From Macrothele yani (taxonomy: Eukaryota; Arthropoda; Arachnida; Araneae; Macrothelidae), in assembly GCA_039090855.1 (NCBI GenBank), contig CM077011.1, forward strand, positions 35,545,501 through 35,609,500: 64,000 bases of DNA, given 5' to 3'. This document shows positions 23,575 through 32,348 of this stretch, piece after piece. The translations under genes and the position numbers were made by a program. The notes under the pieces were generated by a model. It was given only the letters and a program-made list of their open reading frames with translations, searched no databases and was not told the DNA's origin. Position 1 is the first letter of the stretch. Every line of letters starts with the position of its first letter.

Positions 23575-23690
23575 CTGAAGACCAAAACATTACTGACAAT
23601 CTAATTATACGTTTTCTGGGCCCCTCAAACTTTGAGGTCCCTAGGTACGCGCCTAGTGCGCCTATTTGGAAACCGCCACTGATTACCAGC
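23575..23690 (+). mobile_element. hAT-like element terminal remnant
   Basis: The segment containing CTGGGCCCCTCAAACTTTGA, GGTACGCGCCTAGTGCGCCT and ending AAACCGCCACTG is a typical 3' end of hAT-derived elements, whose inverted repeats read CAGTGGCGG at the termini. It is followed at 23693 by CAGCGGTGGTGTACCC, which could be the start of a second such element. Only the end is recognisable. Confidence 0.45.
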
Positions 23691-23729
23691 GGTGGTGTAC
23701 CCAGAATTTCTTTATGGTAGTGGCTCAAA

Positions 23730-23840
23730 ATATTGAAGATGCGAATAAAAATACCCCGGAGAAAACATCTACCAAAATTTGAGAAGCGATAAAATATCTC
23801 CGTCATATTGAAGTGCGTTTCCAATTATTCGTAAAATATT
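23730..23840 (+). repeat. Dispersed repeat shared with 7636-7745
   Basis: Aligns with 7636-7745 over about 100 bases from GAAGATGCGAATAAAAATAC. Lies just inside a possible hAT terminus (23693), suggesting the repeat is part of a hAT-derived non-autonomous element. Confidence 0.5.
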
Positions 23841-24184
23841 TATTTCAAAACATGTAGAATTATATTTAATTCTGGAGCAATCTTGTTGGGAAGGACAGCA
23901 CAATAGCAATTGCTTCTGTTAAGTGATCATTGGCTAACTATGCCTTTTTTTGATTGTCTTGTTATCTGTTATATCATGTGACATTGACATTACCTTTCCC
24001 ATGATGCATCTACTCCACGTACTTAAGACCAGCATGTAGCCACATGGTGAAATTACATCTGATGAAGGTGTCAATGTGACACCGAAAGTGCTCATGTGTT
24101 TTTAAACTGTATATAGATTTCATTTTTTAGCTGAATAAATATCATCGTGCAACAAGACGGATTTCTTTTAATACAAGAAAGATG

Positions 24185-25375
24185 ACACCGAATTTTCGGG
24201 TGTAATAAGCATGTCTTTTGAATCCGTTCTGACGCAAATTAAATTTATCAAAGCTATTCAAAGTCAATGGAACCGGTATGGAAACCCATAGTATCTGACG
24301 GAAGAAAGAAGTGTTTTAATAACCCGACAGCAATATCTGAGATATTGCTGTCGGGTTTTTTTACAGCAATATCTGAGATATTGCTGTAAACGGAATCGTG
24401 AGCTTACGCCCTCTGGTTGCAGACTTGTGCGTTAAGAAAAACATGAATTTATATGAGAAACATTTCGCACCGGAAACGCTCTCCAACACAGAAAGACTCT
24501 TACAAACAGAGATATCGACAAAAATAAGATGTGACTTTACGTCCTCTGGTGGGAAAACGATGCATTATTTTAGGAAGAAAGTATTCTCAAAAGGAAAAGG
24601 TTTTTCCATATGAGCGGTACCGGTCCAAGAAAAAAAAATTTAGTCGAGTTTTCAGAAGCCCAGATTTTGCTACAAATACATCAGAAGCAGAAATGATTAC
24701 TGATGCCCCCTGGTGGCTAAACCATTTTTTACCAAACATTAGAAATCATATGAAAAATATTTTCCATCAGGTTTTGTATGCGATACAGGAAGACAGGTTT
24801 TGTATGCGATACAGGAAGAATTTTTCAAAGCGGAGTTTTAGAAGCAGAAATAACGCAGAGTACGCAATTTACCTTTGTGCTCCCTAGCGGAAAGTCTATG
24901 ATTTACTTAATTATATTTTGGAATTTACAGAAAAAACATTTCGCATCAGAAACACTATCCAACAAAGAAGGATTTTTTTTTCAAATCGGACTCTTAGAAG
25001 TACAGATATTGACAAAAATAAGATATACATCTACGCCCCTGGCATAGAAACCATGCATTATTTCAAGAAGAAAATGTTCCTAAAAGGTGAGTAGTATCGG
25101 TCAACAAACGACCTTTTTTTTTGCAATCGAGATTTTAGAAGCTCATATTTTGCTGCAAATACATCAGAAGGGGAAATTAAGATTTACGCCACTAGGTGGC
25201 CAAACCATTTTTTACAAAAATTAGAAATTATGTGCAAAGGATTTCCCATCACGAGCTGTATCCGGCGCAGAAAGAATTTTTCAAATCGGAGATTTAGGAG
25301 CAGAGATATAAGGAGGAAAGCAATTTACCTTTATGCCCTCTAGCGGAAAGTCTATGAATTACTTGAATCGAACTT
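24185..25375 (+). repeat. Satellite block B2, ~455-500-bp unit, about 2 copies
   Basis: Same leader (CGAATTTTCGGGTGTAATAA) and unit landmarks as block B1, with corresponding points near 24550 and 25050. It differs from B1 by two perfect palindromes near its start and a local 23-bp duplication (GTTTTGTATGCGATACAGGA, 24772-24812). Ends against a Tc1 end at 25443. Confidence 0.78.
24321..24389. repeat. Two adjacent perfect palindromes sharing a core
   Basis: 24321-24357 has 18-bp arms starting AACCCGACAGCAATATCT around a single G. 24361-24389 has 14-bp arms starting TTACAGCAATATCT around a single G. Both share the 12-bp arm ACAGCAATATCT. They are absent at the matching position of block B1. Confidence 0.9.
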
Positions 25376-25444
25376 CACCGCACCTTCTGAACACAAACTG
25401 TGATGTATCTACCAGAGATGGAAACAAGTCACGTGTCATGTATA

Positions 25445-26160
25445 CACTAAGTGGCCACTTTATTATGACCACCCCCTCAGTACTTCGTTGGGCCACCTTT
25501 TGCTTTTAATACTGCACTGATTCTTCGTGGCATGGACTCCACGAGATGTTAATAGGTGGTTTGTGGAATCTGAGACCATGCTTGATGAACACCACTTTCC
25601 AGGAGTGTGTGGGATTGCAGGGTTGCGGATCCAACTGCATGATAGCTCGTTCAACTTCATTCCACAAATTCTGAATGGGGTTGAGATCTGAAGATTGTGG
25701 GGGCTACCTAAGCAAAGTAAACTCACCGGCATGTTCCTGAAACCAATCCTGTACAATACGAGCACTATGGCAGGGCGCATTATCTTCTTATCTTCTTCTT
25801 GAAAGTAGCCATCGCCATTGGGGTAAACCAACCACATGACAGGATGCACTTGGTCCGCAACGATGTTTAGATATGATGTGCCAGTCAGACACGAATTAAA
25901 GGGCACAAAGCATGCCAGGAAAACATTCCCCAAACCATAACGTTGCCTCCACCGACTTCAAGGGTTGTAGCAATGCATTTGGAGTCCATGCTTTCGTGCT
26001 GTTTCCGCCAAATTCTCACTCGGCCATCGCCATGGTGCAACTGAAAACGTAATTCATCGGACCACATAATTTGTTTCCAATTATCGACAGTCCAATCCTT
26101 GTGCTCCTGTGCGTTTTCTCTTGTTAACTGCAGACAGCAAAGCTGTTTGAACAGGCCACA
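25445..26160 (-). pseudogene. Tc1-like element, 5'-truncated, with decayed transposase
   Basis: TA at 25443-25444, then an end sequence CACTAAGTGGCCACTTTATT. Minus strand: MWSDELRFQLHHGDGRVRIW (first Asp) near 26067, GGGNVMVWGMFSWHALCP, an HPVMWLVYPNGDGYFQEE stretch in place of the second-Asp region, EHAGEFT, and near 25690 a DLNPIQNLWNEVERAI third motif with Glu replaced by Gln. Frame changes near 25880-25930. The N-terminal half and right end are missing; sequence beyond about 26160 is T-rich and unrelated. Confidence 0.75.
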
Positions 26161-26733
26161 GAACAGATTTTTTCCTTTTTCCTAAATTTGCCTTTTGCTG
26201 ACTTTTCAATTTTGTTGGTTGCATTTTTTGGTTTAATTTATTTTGGTTTATGATTATTTTGTATAAAAAACTTTTTTGTAATTACTGGTTATTTTTGGCT
26301 GGTAGATTGTTTCCTTTTTTGTGACAAGTTTAATGTATCCCTTTGGGACATTTATTGGTTGGATTTTAATTGCTCACTTTCCTCTTTTTTTAATTTTTGT
26401 TGTGAGGTCGGGCAAATGTGTTTTAGTTTGCTGGGTTCGGGTTTTTATTAGTTATCGCTTTTATTCACAGTATTCCCCTAAATTTAATTGGTCCTTTTAG
26501 TAAACTAAAATAGCAGAAACCCACAATTCTCTGGTCTTAGTAGATTAGTGAGTGTTTTCTTGTTGCTTGCCCTTGACGAAGCCGACAAGAGTGCAGTCAT
26601 TAATATGCTTCCCTTCATTCTTTATTCGGTACTTTGCATAGTTTGAAGCTAGACTGGTTCGGATGGTGTATTTGGTTATTGATGGTTTTCCTATTATTTT
26701 TGTTTCTCTTGTTCAAAATTTTACTTTGTTTAG

Positions 26734-26736
<3 letters not shown>
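26161..26736. other. No recognised gene (T-rich)
   Basis: T-rich low-complexity sequence with repeated TTTTTGGTT words. No coding potential seen. Confidence 0.5.

Positions 26737-26789
<53 letters not shown>
26737..26789. repeat. (TA)n microsatellite
   Basis: About 26 TA units, directly abutting the 5'-truncated end of the next LINE fragment. Confidence 0.95.
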
Positions 26790-26792
<3 letters not shown>

Positions 26793-27229
26793 TCCTTCCA
26801 GTGCTTACGTATGGTGCAGAGACGTGGACCTTAACTAAAAGAGACATACAAAGGCTGCAGACAACTCAAAGTAGCATGGAGAGGTGCATACTTGGTGTAA
26901 CCAGGAGAGATAAGAAGAGGAACTCGTGGATCCGAAAAATGACAAGAGTGGAAGACATCATGATCAGAGTTAAATCCCTGAAATGGCAATGGGTTGGACA
27001 TACTGCCAGAAGGACAGATCATCGATGGACAGTCGAAATTTTAGATTGGATTCCAAGGGACAGGAAAAGACCCAGAAGAAGACCACATGGGAGATGGGTG
27101 GATGAAATTCGAAAGTACGCAAGGGTGACATGGAGGAGACTGGCACAAGACAGACCGTTGTGGAGGAAACTTGGGCAGACCTTCGTCCAACAGTGGATTG
27201 ATAATGGTTGACAATGATGATGATGATAT
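26790..27229 (+). pseudogene. RTE-like LINE L1a, 3' fragment
   Basis: Open frame from the truncation point: ILPVLTYGAETWTLTKRDIQ, RDKKRNSWIRKMTRVEDIMI, HRWTVEILDWIPRDRKRPRR and GRWVDEIRKYARVTWRRLAQ, ending QQWIDNG-stop at about 27211. Then (ATG)n and (TA)n to 27244, directly followed by the 5' end of the next LINE copy, so the two lie head to tail. This is the C-terminal tail downstream of the reverse transcriptase; no catalytic part is present. Confidence 0.87.
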
Positions 27230-27587
27230 ATATATATATATATACTGGGATGTAAGGTCAGGTGATGCGTAACATCACAGCCTCTCCTTGACAAATGTCA
27301 ACCCCGCCTTCTCGTGGTGCATCCTGTTCCCACTAAAGGAGCTCTGACGACCGCCAATAGCGGTATAACTATACCATCGGGATTAGAGGAAATTCTATCC
27401 CACACTCACCAACCCGCTTGGCCAGCGTGGTGAGTTATGGCCAAACCCCTCCAAAATGATTCCACAACTTAAATCTTGGTCCTCAGTCTCCGGCAGCTGG
27501 AATGTACCTGGCTAAGGCAGCGGCCAGTGCGACAGGAAGGCAGAGGGTGCTAAGAATCCCCGGAGGACCGGACTAGGCTGCCATCTG

Positions 27588-28354
27588 ATGCTGATCTTGG
27601 CTACGTATAACGGACGCTCCCTATCTTCTGATTCAAGGCTTCTTGAATTGGAAGAGGAACTACAAAGGATCAAGTGGGACATCGTGGGGCTAAGTGAGGT
27701 AAGGAGAAAAGGAGAAGATTTCATCGAACTGAAAAGTGGACATCTCTTCTACTCTCGTGGGACAGATATTGGCAGAACTAGTGGTGTTGGATTTATAATA
27801 AACAAGAAACTGAAGGATAAAGTTGTAGAAGTTGAAAGTTCCTCTGACAGAGCTGCACGACTTGTTATCCAACTCTCAAAAAGATACCAGGCTCAGATTA
27901 TTCAAACTTATGCACCCACCACAAGTCATCCAGAAGAAGAAATTGAAGAATTTTATGAAAAAATTTGTCATCTAAATAATAAAGGTAAGCAGTACTTGAA
28001 AATAATTATGGGAGATTTCAATGCAAAAATAGGGCAACGGCAACAGAATGAAACTTCAGTAGGTAAATTCGGTCACGGCAGCAGAAACCAGCGTGAAAAT
28101 ACTCTCGTTGAGTTTGCAGAGGCAGAAGGGTTTTTCATCTTGAACTCCTTCTTCAAGAAAAAGCCACACAGGAAATGGACATGGAGACATCCAAATGGGA
28201 CTACAAGTGAAATTGATTTTATTATGTGTAACAAAAAATTCGTCATAGAAGACTGCAGTGTGCTAAACAAGTTCAACACAGGTAGTGACCATAGATTGTT
28301 GAGATGTAAGATGCACCTCAACACTAAATTTGAACGTGGCAAGCTCATAAGACA
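27588..28354 (+). pseudogene. LINE AP-like endonuclease domain
   Basis: First open part of the LINE protein; nicks target DNA to prime reverse transcription. Exonuclease-endonuclease-phosphatase fold motifs in order: LATYNGRSL (residues 4-12), GLSEVRR with the metal-binding Glu (34-40), IIQTYAPT (about 104-111), MGDFNAKIG (141-149), TSEIDFIM (about 208-215) and SDHRLLR (about 232-238). All expected catalytic residues are visible. The ATG at 27588 is the first in frame and precedes LATYN closely, as in other family members. The frame is ended artificially by the TRIM inserted at 28355; it continues at 28851. Confidence 0.88.
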
Positions 28355-28534
28355 TATAACGAAGTGAATTTCTCCGTCATTTTTATCCGCGCCAGGATTC
28401 GAACCCGGGTCCACTCATTCCGGAATAAGTTGCTCTACCAATTGAGCTACGCGGACATTTCATTCTGATCCCTATCTGCCTTTATGTCGTGTGCGTCCTT
28501 CTGGCAGGTACGTCACATCTCCTGGTACGTTACA
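28355..28534 (-). repeat. TRIM 3' LTR (sense strand minus)
   Basis: 180 bp, same termini as the 5' LTR and the solo LTR: minus-strand start TGTAACGTACCAGGAGATG, end TTCACTTCGTTATA. Confidence 0.88.
28386..28455 (-). tRNA. tRNA-like sequence in the TRIM 3' LTR
   Basis: 70 bases starting TCCGCGTAGCTCAATTGGTA and ending CGCGGA. The acceptor arm pairs over 6 bp (TCCGCG with CGCGGA). D arm CTC/GAG. A box TAGCTCAATTGG and B box GGTTCGAATCC fit Pol III consensus. T arm CCGGG/CCTGG with loop TTCGAAT. The anticodon arm is odd: ACTTATTCCGGAATGAGT can pair along its whole length, giving a 5-bp stem with an 8-base loop TTCCGGAA or a longer hairpin, so no anticodon can be called. A tRNA-like promoter or structure rather than a proven decoding tRNA. 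Confidence 0.65.
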
Positions 28535-28548
28535 TCATCTCCCCCTTA
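28535..28548 (-). promoter_or_regulatory. Polypurine tract of the TRIM
   Basis: Minus strand TAAGGGGGAGATGA immediately before the 3' LTR, itself preceded by a ~19-A run. Position and composition are those of a plus-strand primer. Confidence 0.78.
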
Positions 28549-28648
28549 TTTTTTTTTTTTTTTTTTCGAAGTGCTGCTCTTATTTTTCCTATCTCGCGGT
28601 GTGGAAGTAACATCACACCATTGCGAGATTGTGAACGGTCGGGCCATC

Positions 28649-28666
28649 CGGATAGTTCGGGCGCCA
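28649..28666 (-). promoter_or_regulatory. Primer binding site of the TRIM
   Basis: Minus strand TGGCGCCCGAACTATCCG, one base after the 5' LTR. The first 12 bases match the classic PBS complementary to a tRNA 3' end finishing GTTCGGGCGCCA (the lysine-tRNA type in retroviruses). The primer tRNA of this host is not established. Confidence 0.85.
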
Positions 28667-28667
28667 T

Positions 28668-28846
28668 TATAACGAAGTGAATTTCTCCGTCATTTTTATC
28701 TACGCCGGGATTCGAACCCGAGTACGCTTATTCCGGAATAAGTTGCTCTACCAATTAAGCTACGCAGACATTTATTCTGCTTCCTATCTGCCTTTATGTC
28801 GTGTGCGTCCTTCTGGCAGGTACGTCACATCTCCTGGTACGTTACA
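28668..28846 (-). repeat. TRIM 5' LTR (sense strand minus)
   Basis: 179 bp. Compared with the 3' LTR it differs at about 11 positions plus one indel, nearly all within the tRNA-like 70 bases and the dozen bases next to it. The remaining ~95 bases look identical. Confidence 0.88.
28699..28768 (-). tRNA. tRNA-like sequence in the TRIM 5' LTR
   Basis: 70 bases starting TCTGCGTAGCTTAATTGG and ending CGTAGA. Relative to the other LTR, acceptor position 3 changes C to T while its partner changes G to A (pair kept). Another change gives a G-T wobble, and the T arm TCGGG/CCCGG stays paired. The anticodon region CTTATTCCGGAATAAG is a perfect 16-base palindrome. A and B boxes intact. Confidence 0.63.
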
Positions 28847-28850
28847 GACA

Positions 28851-30212
28851 AACAAAATGTATTGACATAACCAACCTTAAAAAACACCATAATACCTTCA
28901 AGTTGGAACTGAAGAACAGGTTCTCTGCTTTAGAAGGCCTAACATCGGAAGAAGTGGACATCTCTGAAGTTAACAGAAAAGTAACCAAAGCTCTTATGGA
29001 AACAGCAACAACATTAGCTTGGTCTAAGAACAAGTTGCATGTAAACAAATTATCAGGAAAAACGAAAATGTTGAAGCAAAAAAGAAGAGAGATGAGGACA
29101 ACTAAAGAAGATGTGACTTCCAAAGTGGAATATATAGAGCTATGCAAGACAGTACGAAAAAGTATCACTGAAGACGTAAGAAAATTCAACTGTGAACTAG
29201 TGAGGAAAGCAATTGAAAACAACCAAAGCCTAAAGATAGCAAAGGGACATCTCAGTAAGGGTAAAAAACAGAATATGGCACTGAGAAAAGAAGATGGTTC
29301 TGTAACAAGAAATAGAGGCGAAATTTTGACAAGAGTGAAAGATGTCTACTCCAAATTATATGAAAGGGATGATACATGCACTCCAGACATCATGAAAGAT
29401 ACCAGTACCAGAGTTCCTCTAGTCCTTCCAGCAGAAGTTGCACATGCAATCAAGAGCATGAAGCTGGGAAAAGCTCCAGGAGAAGATGGAATTACTGTAG
29501 ACATCATACAAGAAGCAAGTGGAGAAATTGAAACAGTACTCGCCCAAATTTTCCCACGATGCCTTAATGAAGGAAAGATTCCTGAGGATTGGAACACCGC
29601 TACAATGATCCTGCTACATAAGAAAGGTGTCATTGAGGATCTCGGAAACTACAGACCTATCAGCCTCCTATCAGTAGTTTATAAAATCTTCACTAAAGTT
29701 CTTTCACACCGCTTGAAGGTAACACTGGACATGGCTCAACCGAGAGAACAAGCTGGATTCAGGAGTGGCTACAGCACAATAGATCATATCCACGTACTGC
29801 GAGAACTAATTGAAAGAGCGAGGGAATATGAACTTCCATTGTGCATGGCTTTTATCGATTATGAAAAAGCCTTTAATTCGGTGAAACCATCAGCAGTTAC
29901 AATGGCTCTGAAAACCTGCGGTATTGAAGATGCATACATTAATATTATTAGTAACATCTATGAAAATGCAAGTGCAAAGATTCGGCTGTTTGAAAATACA
30001 ACACACGTAAAAATTGGAAAGGAAGTGAGACAAGGTGACACCATATCTCCGAAGCTCTTTAATGATACATTGGAGGGTGTTTTTCAGTCGCTGAGCTGGG
30101 AAAACAAAGGGATAATGATTAATGGAGATGATCTAACCCACCTTCGTTTTGCTGATGACGTAGCCATTTTTGCAACTACCCCATCAGAGCTGCAGAGTAT
30201 GATTCAGGAACT
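28851..30212 (+). pseudogene. LINE reverse transcriptase domain (middle part of ORF)
   Basis: Continues the endonuclease frame after the TRIM: a linker with ITNLKKHHNTFKLELKNRF, then the RT core. Motifs: ILLHKKGVIEDLGNYRPISL, QAGFRSGYSTIDHIHVLREL, AFIDYEKAFNSVK (first RT Asp, near 29850), VRQGDTISPKLF (near 30030-30060) and LRFADDVAIFATT at about 30142-30180 with the catalytic Asp pair. Open for over 450 codons and looks catalytically intact by motif. The stop at 30225 lies inside the solo LTR. Unlike the copy at 49 kb, FADD is preserved. Confidence 0.88.
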
Positions 30213-30398
30213 TATAACGAAGTGAATTTCTCCGTCATTTTTATCCGCGCCGGGGCTCGAACCCGGGTCCACTCACTCCGGAATAAGTTGCTCTACCAAT
30301 TAAGCTACGCGGACGTTTTATTCTGATTCCTATCTGCCTTTTTATGTCGTGTGCGTCCTTCTGGCAGGTACGTCACATCTCCTGGTACGTTACAAACT
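30209..30398 (-). mobile_element. Solo LTR of the TRIM family
   Basis: LTR 30213-30394 (182 bp), flanked by AACT at 30209-30212 and 30395-30398. Same termini as the TRIM LTRs. Removing it with one duplication restores the frame through QEL and the following DKSKEVGLKM. Solo LTRs arise by recombination between the two LTRs of one element, which supports an LTR-retrotransposon origin of this family rather than a SINE. Confidence 0.87.
30244..30313 (-). tRNA. tRNA-like sequence in the solo LTR
   Basis: 70 bases starting TCCGCGTAGCTTAATTGG, ending CCGGCGCGGA. T arm CCGGG/CCCGG perfect with loop TTCGAGC; acceptor 6 bp perfect. The anticodon hairpin ACTTATTCCGGAGTGAGT keeps all pairs by G-T wobble. 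B box GGTTCGAGCCC. Confidence 0.63.
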
Positions 30399-31100
30399 TG
30401 CTGACAAGAGTAAAGAAGTGGGATTAAAAATGAACTTTCAGAAGACAAAAGTGATGTTCGATGCTTTCACAAGAAATGAAGATTTATCAAATGATGGAGA
30501 AAAGCTGGAGATAACAGACACACAGTTTATCTTGGACAGCAGATATCAAGTGAGGGTCACATTGATGAAGAAATTAATCGGCGTACAAAACTTGCCTGGA
30601 GAGCTTTTGGAAGAAACAGCATAATTTTCAAGAGCAATATGCCATTATGTCTTAAAAGGAAAAGTGTTTGATCAATGCATCCTTCCAGTGCTTAAGTATG
30701 GTGCAGAGAAGTGGACCTTAACTAAAAGAGACATACAAAGGCTGCAGACAACTCAAAGTAGCATGGAGAGGTGCATACTTGGTGTAACCAGGAGAGATAA
30801 GAAGAGGAAATCGTGGATCCGAAAAATGACAAGAGTGGAAGACATCATGATCAGAGTTAAATCCCTGAAATGGCAATGGGCTGGACATACTGCCAGAAGG
30901 ACAGATCATCGATGGACAGCCGAAATTTTAGATTAGATTCCAAGGGACAGGAAAAGACCCAGAAGAAGACCACATGGGAGATGGGTGGATGAAATTCGAC
31001 AGTATGCAGGGGTGACATGAAGGAGACTGGCACAAGACAGACCGTTGTGGAGGAAACTTGGGGAGACCTTCGTCCAACAGTGGATTGATAATGGTTGACA
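30395..31100 (+). pseudogene. LINE C-terminal part, frameshifted
   Basis: Continues DKSKEVGLKMNFQKTKVMF, then a small deletion near 30526 shifts the frame (LEITDTQFILDS instead of the LGQQISSEG seen in sister copies). The correct frame reappears at 30664 (FDQCILPVLKYGAEKWTLTK) up to a TAG in place of Trp at about 30934, and again in RPRRRPHGRWVDEIRQY with a further TGA at 31018. Dead C-terminus on an otherwise well-kept copy. Confidence 0.83.
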
Positions 31101-31129
31101 ATGATGATGATGATGATGATGATGATATA

Positions 31130-32346
31130 CACTATCTACCAACAAGTAATTGGACACCCCTGCAATCGACGATATCTGCGGTTCTGATACACTTCACGGC
31201 CACCGCCGTTATATATCGTATAGGAAACAACGCAACCAGTCGCATGCAAGATGTCACGCAGTTCGGAGCTCTCTGATTTCGAGAAAGGTGTAATCGTCGG
31301 GTATCACAGAACAGGCCAATCCATACGTGACATATCCAGTGACTTGAAGTACCCAAAATCGACAGTGGCCTACGTGATTGGCAAGTGGAAGATGAGAGGT
31401 ACCTAGCCGAATGTGCCCGGACCCGGTAGACCCAAAAAACTGGGATTTAGAGACCTACGGGTGCTGGCCAGAGAAATTCGGAAGAACCGCACCAAATCGA
31501 TGGGCCATATCCGCGAGAAGTTTCAACAGGCATCCGGGAGTGTTTTTTTTGATGAATACCATCCGTAAGTAAGCCCATCTGCTCGGTTATTATGGACGTG
31601 CTTCCGCCCACAAGCCTTTGATCACCAAGTCCAATAGTGCTGCTCGGCTAACGTGGTGCAAAGAACTTCGACAGTGGACCGTTGAACAGTAAAAACAGGT
31701 TCTCTGAAGCGACGAATCAAGGTTCACCCTCTGCCGTTTGGATGACAGGGTCTGAGTTTGGCGTCTGCCTGGAGAACGCTTCCTGTCGGAATGTATTGTG
31801 CCAACTGTGAAGTTCGGTGGCGATGGAATTATGCTATGGGGGTGTTTCTCCTGGTATGGCACGGGACCCTTGGTCGCAATTCCTGGTAGACTCAACGCTG
31901 AGACCTACTGCACCATTTTGGATGACCATGCGCTTCCTACGTTGTGGCAGTTTTACGTGGTGGACCCATGTTACTTTCAGGATGACAATGCCACCTGTCA
32001 TGTTGCGAGGTCCACCATGGCTTGGTGTGGTGACAATGGGGTTAATCGAATGGACTGGCTTGTGCAGAGCCCGGACCTTAACCCTATCGCGCACCTCTGG
32101 TACGAGTTGGATCGTCGACTTTAGGGGTGCTCCCACCGTCCGAAATCGGTGAAGAAACTGACATGTCTTCTCTAAGCCTAGTAAAAGAAAATACCACTAG
32201 CCGTCGTACAACGCCTGGTTGAGAGTATGCCCCGGAGGGTCGCAGCTGTAATCGCCGCTCGTGGAGGCTCCACCAACTATTGAAGGTGAATAAACTTCGT
32301 TTTCCTTTGCTATCATAGGTGTCCAAATACTTGTTGGTAGATAGTG
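31130..32346 (+). mobile_element. Tc1-like element T-H, copy 1
   Basis: TA at 31128-31129 and 32347-32348. Inverted ends: left CACTATCTACCAACAAGTAA; right is the reverse complement of that word with one mismatch before the terminal TAGTG. 1217 bp. It sits exactly between the (ATG)n tail of one LINE and the (CAT)n tail of an oppositely oriented LINE. Confidence 0.9.
31251..32284 (+). pseudogene. T-H1 Tc1 transposase, catalytic Glu lost
   Basis: Starts SRSSELSDFEKGVIVGYHR, first helix-turn-helix IRDISSDL..PKSTVAYVIG. A stop follows KMRG at about 31404, then frame changes. First catalytic Asp in a frameshifted SDESRF near 31715. [19 protein letters not shown] at 31801; [11 protein letters not shown] holds the second Asp; the third motif [13 protein letters not shown] has Ala where the catalytic Glu should be. 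Spacing from the second Asp is 34. C-terminus VESMPRRVAAVIAARGG. Several inactivating changes. Confidence 0.85.
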
Positions 32347-32348
32347 TA

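Larger units (their letters stand above)
28351..28850 (-). mobile_element. TRIM-like miniature LTR element with a tRNA-like sequence in each LTR
   Basis: Element 28355-28846 (492 bp) flanked by GACA at 28351-28354 and 28847-28850. Minus strand is the sense strand by the order PBS-internal-purine tract. 5' LTR 28668-28846 (179 bp), 3' LTR 28355-28534 (180 bp), internal 28535-28667 (133 bp). LTRs start TGTAACG and end CGTTATA. The primer-binding-site-like stretch follows the 5' LTR after one base; a purine tract precedes the 3' LTR. No gag or pol. The sense strand has no run of four T anywhere, so Pol III transcripts starting at the tRNA-like box would not meet a standard terminator inside. Removing the element with one GACA restores the LINE reading frame. 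TRIMs are known non-autonomous LTR elements; a tRNA-like cargo in the LTR is the unusual part. Confidence 0.87.
27245..31127 (+). mobile_element. RTE-like LINE L1a, near full length, carrying a TRIM and a solo LTR
   Basis: Includes a ~340-bp GC-richer 5' region (27245-27587), an endonuclease part, a reverse transcriptase part, a C-terminal part and a terminal (ATG)n tail at 31101-31127. Without the two insertions (28355-28846 plus one 4-bp duplication, and 30213-30394 plus one duplication) it would be about 3.2 kb, a usual RTE size. RTE elements commonly end in short tandem repeats rather than poly-A, which fits the tail. The right end adjoins a Tc1 element with TA at 31128-31129. Confidence 0.85.

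Noticed and set aside
24321..24360. Rho-independent terminator (hairpin plus T-run)
   Set aside because: The genome is animal; the hairpin is a perfect palindrome within satellite DNA with no gene upstream.
28484..28680. Short ORFs in the TRIM interior as a gag-like gene
   Set aside because: About 60 codons, driven by a T-run and LTR sequence; no gag motif, and wrong strand relative to the PBS and purine tract.
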